64,000 nucleotides of DNA from Buchnera aphidicola (Cinara cuneomaculata) (lineage in GTDB: Bacteria; Pseudomonadota; Gammaproteobacteria; Enterobacterales; Enterobacteriaceae): contig NZ_LR217695.1 in the NCBI RefSeq assembly GCF_900698865.1, positions 248,001 to 312,000 of the forward strand, given 5' to 3'. Both the position numbers and the translations under genes were made by a program. Every line of letters begins with the position of its first letter. Within the stretch, counting starts at the first letter, position 1. Below are positions 60,307 to 64,000 of the stretch, one piece after another. The notes under the pieces were generated by a model that saw only the letters and a list, made by a program, of their open reading frames with translations, had not been told where the DNA came from and did no database searches.

Positions 60307-63006
60307 ATGAACAAAAAAAAAATCATATTAATTGACGGACATTACTGTTTATATCAAACATATTTTTCATTTTTAAAATTACAAAATAATCATGGAGATC
60401 CTACAGGAGTAATATACGGTTGTATTAAAATATTTAATAAATTAATTGAAATTTTTAATCCAAAAAAAATAATAATTATTTTTGATACTCCTACACAAAA
60501 TTTTCGGCACAAATTATATACAAACTATAAAAAAAATAGATCACCAATGCCAAAAAATCTAAAAAAACAAATACAACCACTCCAAAAAATAATAAAAGCA
60601 TTAGGCATACCTATCATTAGTATCAATAATATTGAAGCCGACGATATAATAGGTACATTATCCAAAAAATTTATAAAAAAAAATTACTATGTATCAATAT
60701 ATAGCGCTGATAAAGATTTAGTTCAATTAATCGATAAAAAAACTTCAATTATTCCTGGAAACTTTGAAAAAGAAATACTAAATAAATATAATATATACCA
60801 AAAATATGGAATATTACCAAAATCTATGGCAGATTTTTTAAGTTTAGTAGGAGATTCATCTGATAATATTCCCGGAGTACCTGGAATAGGTAAAAAAACT
60901 GCTACAGTTCTTTTAAAAAATTTTACTTCAATACATGAAATATACAAAAATATAGAAAAAATTAATAATCTACCTATTAGAAATATAAAAAATATTATAG
61001 AAAAATTAAAAAAAAATAAAAAAATGGCTTTTTTGTCATATAAATTAACTAAAATTAATAAAAATATACCAATAGATGACGTACTTATTAAAGATAAAAA
61101 TTATGAACTAAATATACCGATATTATTAAAGAAATTTAAATATTATCAATTTAATCAATATATTCAAAATATATACAATAATCAATTTCCAATTATTAAT
61201 ATATATCATACAAAAAAAAAAAACATTAAGAATAATAATATTGAAATTATAGACAAACATATTCTATCAAAACTTATACAAAAAATTATACAAGCAAAGA
61301 TATTTTCTATAGCACTATCCAGCTATACTATAGCGGGAAAAAATAATATTTTTTATCTATCTATTTCTATTAAAAATAATAAAACATGGTGGTATGTGTG
61401 TAACACTAAAAAAAATAATAAACAGAAAATTAGTAAAAAGATATTATTAATTAGCATGAAAGATATTTTAGAAAATGAAAAATATCTTAAAATAGGCACA
61501 AATTTAAAAAAAATATTTCATTTCTTAAAAAAATTTAATATTACAGTCAATGGTATGTATTTTGATACATCAATCGCATTTTATTATTATCAATTAAGCA
61601 ATATGTATCAAGATTACAAAACATATATTATTACGATGTTTTCAAAAACTAATAAAAAATATAATTCAGAAAAATCACTTGATTGTATTATTCAAGAATC
61701 TTATATACCGTTACAAATATATTTAAGTACCGAAAAATACTTTACTGTTAAAAATAAAAAAAAAATATTTCATTCTATTGATATGCCTTTATTAACAGTA
61801 TTATCAATAATGGAAAATAATGGAGTATTAGTAAAAAAAAAAATATTACAAAATCAAGAAAAAAGAACTATAAATACATTAAATAAATTAAAAAAAAAAA
61901 TATATGATATAACTCAAGAACAATTCAATATTAATTCTTACAAACAATTACAAAATATTTTATTTAAAAAATATAATTTTCCTTATATTCAAAAAACAAA
62001 AACTGGTAGCATCTCAACCAATGAAACAGTTCTCATCAAATTATCTAAAATTCATTCATTACCTAAAATTATTTTACAGTATAGAATACTAAATAAATTA
62101 AATAATACTTATTTAAAAAAATTAATTCAATCAATAAATAAAAAAACAAATAAAATTCATACTACATATCATCAAACATCTACTTCAACAGGACGATTAT
62201 CATCCAGAAATCCTAATTTACAAAATATCCCTATTAGAACTAAAATAGGAAGAAAAATTAGAATAGCATTTATCGTAAAAAAAAAATGGTTATTATTAAC
62301 TGCAGACTACTCTCAAATTGAATTAAGAATTATGGCTCATTATTCAAGAGATATAAAAATGATCCAAGATTTATCCTATAAACAAGATATACATTCTAAA
62401 ACGGCTGAACATATTTTTAAAATAAAACCTTGTCACGTAAAATATTATCACAGAAATATTGCTAAAATTATAAACTTTTCTGTCTTATATGGTATTAGTC
62501 CATTCGGACTATCTCAAAAATTAAATATTTCTATTATAGAAGCTAGTGAATATATACAAAGTTATTTTTTAACATATAAAAAAATAAAAAAATATATAAA
62601 ATATATATATAATCTTGCAAAAAAAAACCAATATATAACCACTTTATTTGGAAGAAATATATATATACCAAATATTAATTCAACTAATAAAACATTAAAA
62701 AAACAAGCAAAGCGTTTTTGTATTAATTCAATTATACAAAATACTGCTTCTGATATCATCAAAACATCCATGATAAAATTACATACTATATTTCAAAAAA
62801 AATTTTATAATGATGCAAAAATAATTATGCAAATACACGACGAACTGATATTTGAAATAAAGGAAGAAAAAAAAAGCCAACTAATATATTTAATTAAAAA
62901 TTATATGGAAAATAGTACAAAATTAATAGTTCCATTATATGTTTCACTTAAAACAGGAAAAAATTGGAAAGAAATAAAACCATACATATTAAATACATCT
63001 ATATAA
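60307..63006 (+). CDS. polA: DNA polymerase I, proofreading site lost
   Basis: Okazaki-fragment maturation and repair polymerase. It has 899 residues (E. coli 928). The 5' nuclease (about residues 1-290) keeps its carboxylates (LIDG, FDTP, EADD, SADKD, GDSSDNIPG). The 3'-5' exonuclease domain (about 320-490) is present as a fold but ExoI DTETD reads ALSSY, ExoII NLKYD reads NLKKI, and the ExoIII Asp is Glu. The polymerase domain is intact: TGRLSSRNPNLQNIPIR, DYSQIELRIMAH, RNIAKIINFSVLYG and IHDE. So it should polymerise without proofreading. Its 3' end overlaps engB by 18 bases. Confidence 0.95.
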   Translation: MNKKKIILIDGHYCLYQTYFSFLKLQNNHGDPTGVIYGCIKIFNKLIEIFNPKKIIIIFDTPTQNFRHKLYTNYKKNRSPMPKNLKKQIQPLQKIIKALGIPIISINNIEADDIIGTLSKKFIKKNYYVSIYSADKDLVQLIDKKTSIIPGNFEKEILNKYNIYQKYGILPKSMADFLSLVGDSSDNIPGVPGIGKKTATVLLKNFTSIHEIYKNIEKINNLPIRNIKNIIEKLKKNKKMAFLSYKLTKINKNIPIDDVLIKDKNYELNIPILLKKFKYYQFNQYIQNIYNNQFPIINIYHTKKKNIKNNNIEIIDKHILSKLIQKIIQAKIFSIALSSYTIAGKNNIFYLSISIKNNKTWWYVCNTKKNNKQKISKKILLISMKDILENEKYLKIGTNLKKIFHFLKKFNITVNGMYFDTSIAFYYYQLSNMYQDYKTYIITMFSKTNKKYNSEKSLDCIIQESYIPLQIYLSTEKYFTVKNKKKIFHSIDMPLLTVLSIMENNGVLVKKKILQNQEKRTINTLNKLKKKIYDITQEQFNINSYKQLQNILFKKYNFPYIQKTKTGSISTNETVLIKLSKIHSLPKIILQYRILNKLNNTYLKKLIQSINKKTNKIHTTYHQTSTSTGRLSSRNPNLQNIPIRTKIGRKIRIAFIVKKKWLLLTADYSQIELRIMAHYSRDIKMIQDLSYKQDIHSKTAEHIFKIKPCHVKYYHRNIAKIINFSVLYGISPFGLSQKLNISIIEASEYIQSYFLTYKKIKKYIKYIYNLAKKNQYITTLFGRNIYIPNINSTNKTLKKQAKRFCINSIIQNTASDIIKTSMIKLHTIFQKKFYNDAKIIMQIHDELIFEIKEEKKSQLIYLIKNYMENSTKLIVPLYVSLKTGKNWKEIKPYILNTSI

Positions 63007-63600
63007 TGAATACCATTTACATAATTGATTTTGTAGAAATAAAATATCTGGTTGTTTAAATTTAGAAAAACTACATATAATCACATTTTTATTGATATTG
63101 GATAATTGATTACGTACATATGATAATTGTACTATTAATTTTTGTTTAGAAACTTTATCACTTTTCGTCAATACCAATAAAATTGGAAATAATTTGGATT
63201 GTAATTTTTTTAAAATAATTAAATCAAATGGTTTAATAAAAAAACGAACATCTGACAATATGACCACACCATATAAAGATTTTCTATTAGTTAAATAATA
63301 TAACAAACTTTTATAAAGTAACGTTTTAGTTATATGATCTATTTTAGAATATCCATATCCCGGAAAATCTAATATCCTAAAATCTGATACAACACTAAAA
63401 AAATTTATTGTTCTTGTTCTACCAGGTAATTTACTGACTCGCGCTAATTTTTTATTGTTAGTAATACAATTAAGCATACTGGATTTTCCAGAATTAGAAT
63501 ATCCTAAAAATGCTACTTCCATTCCAAAAAAATCTTCTAATTCAACAGTATTAACTATACTTTTTAAAAACATTGTTTTATTAAATAATAAACGACTCAA
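62989..63600 (-). CDS. engB: Ribosome biogenesis GTPase EngB (YihA/YsxC)
   Basis: GTPase of 50S assembly. It has 203 residues (E. coli 210). G1 is GYSNSGKSSMLN, G3 is DFPGYGYS, and G4 is TKSD. The start is non-ATG: TTG at 63600 with AAGGA upstream, chosen because the conserved N-terminal motif (FNKTMFLKS, like THFVMS) precedes the first ATG (63573). Convergent with polA, overlapping by 18 bases. Confidence 0.93.
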   Translation of the reverse strand: MSRLLFNKTMFLKSIVNTVELEDFFGMEVAFLGYSNSGKSSMLNCITNNKKLARVSKLPGRTRTINFFSVVSDFRILDFPGYGYSKIDHITKTLLYKSLLYYLTNRKSLYGVVILSDVRFFIKPFDLIILKKLQSKLFPILLVLTKSDKVSKQKLIVQLSYVRNQLSNINKNVIICSFSKFKQPDILFLQNQLCKWYSLYRCI

Positions 63601-63934
63601 AATAAATATTTTCCTTATACATAGATAAAAAATAATTATGATAATTAATTTAAATATAATGATTTATATATAAAAAATATTGTAAAATATAAATACAATT
63701 ATACACTAAAAATGTTAATATTCAGATAACATACGATGGGATATAAAATATATCTAGTATCACAATTTTTATAAAAATATTTCCTATATTTGATTTTTAA
63801 TAAAATCGTATTTTATATATAAATTAAATAAATTATATTTAATTTATATAAAATAAATTAAAATAATATTTCATATTAATAAAAAATGTAATACATATTA
63901 CATATAATTCTTAAAAATAAAAATTGGTATTTAC
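63601..63934. other. Divergent spacer between engB and typA
   Basis: 334 bases, A/T-rich, expected to hold promoters in both directions. No gene or clear structure seen. Confidence 0.5.
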
Positions 63935-64000
63935 ATGAAAAAAATGATCAGAAATATTGCTATTATTGCTCATGTTGATCATGGAAAAACAACATTATTG
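63935..64000 (+). CDS. typA: GTPase TypA/BipA, 3' end outside window
   Basis: Translational GTPase involved in 50S assembly. Only the first 22 codons are present: MKKMIRNIAIIAHVDHGKTT and two more, holding the G1 P-loop. This matches TypA (IRNIAIIAHVDHGKTTL in E. coli) better than LepA (IAHIDHGKST). Gene order next to engB supports typA. Confidence 0.9.
   Translation, partial: MKKMIRNIAIIAHVDHGKTTLL

Overview
This window is very A+T-rich (roughly four fifths by eye). It carries almost only housekeeping genes of gammaproteobacterial (enterobacterial) type, with wide A/T spacers and no mobile elements, rRNA, phage or CRISPR. The gene order (zwf, tsaB, minEDC, rsmC, ompA, flgF-flgH-flgI traces, rluC, rpmF, fabD, fabG, acpP, holB, tatD, asnS, trhO, valS, argI, ridA, deaD, pnp, rpsO, truB, rbfA, infB, nusA, secG, ftsH, rlmE, greA, ibaG, rplU, rpmA, obgE, rpsI, rplM, pheA, ffh, rpsP, rimM, rplS, tldD, aroQ, fis, rluD, alaS, csrA, zapA, rpiA, glnS, eno, polA, engB, typA) is the conserved order of Buchnera aphidicola, the aphid endosymbiont. 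I infer a Buchnera genome from a lineage that has lost more than the classical strains. The host aphid cannot be told from this window.

Layout. 1-7 kb: end of zwf, tsaB, the complete MinCDE division-site system, rsmC, three tRNAs and ompA. 7-10.5 kb: a decaying flagellar cluster in which flgF is still an open frame while flgH and flgI are ruins. 10.5-16 kb: rluC (split), rpmF, fatty-acid genes fabD-fabG-acpP, holB, tatD. 16-23.6 kb: asnS, trhO, valS, argI, ridA. 23.7-38.8 kb, mostly minus strand: deaD-pnp-rpsO-truB-rbfA-infB-nusA (RNA decay and translation initiation), tRNA-Leu, secG, ftsH, rlmE, greA. 39-47 kb: ibaG, rplU-rpmA-obgE, rplM-rpsI, pheA, ffh-rpsP-rimM-rplS without trmD. 47-54.5 kb: tldD ruin, aroQ, fis, rluD (split), alaS, csrA, two tRNAs. 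54.5-64 kb: zapA, rpiA, three tRNAs, glnS, eno, polA, engB and the first codons of typA.

The genes make a translation-heavy minimal cell: ribosomal proteins, tRNA synthetases, rRNA and tRNA modification, RNA turnover, SRP, FtsH and division placement. They also serve the nutritional role of an aphid symbiont: pheA for phenylalanine, aroQ in the shikimate pathway, argI for arginine.

I did not find a convincing new multi-gene system. The signals most worth a second look concern genome erosion. Two pseudouridine synthases, rluC and rluD, are each split at a long poly(A) run between the S4 and catalytic domains, both lacking exactly one base. A run of 14 A lies exactly between the dehydratase and ACT domains of pheA. 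PolA has lost its proofreading carboxylates. trmD is absent although two tRNA-Leu genes keep G36-G37. A lone flgF frame survives with a good ribosome-binding site. tRNA-Arg sits inside a perfect 16-bp flanking inverted repeat. Unusually long perfect hairpins recur where neighbouring genes were lost. All residue alignments were made by eye against remembered E. coli sequences.
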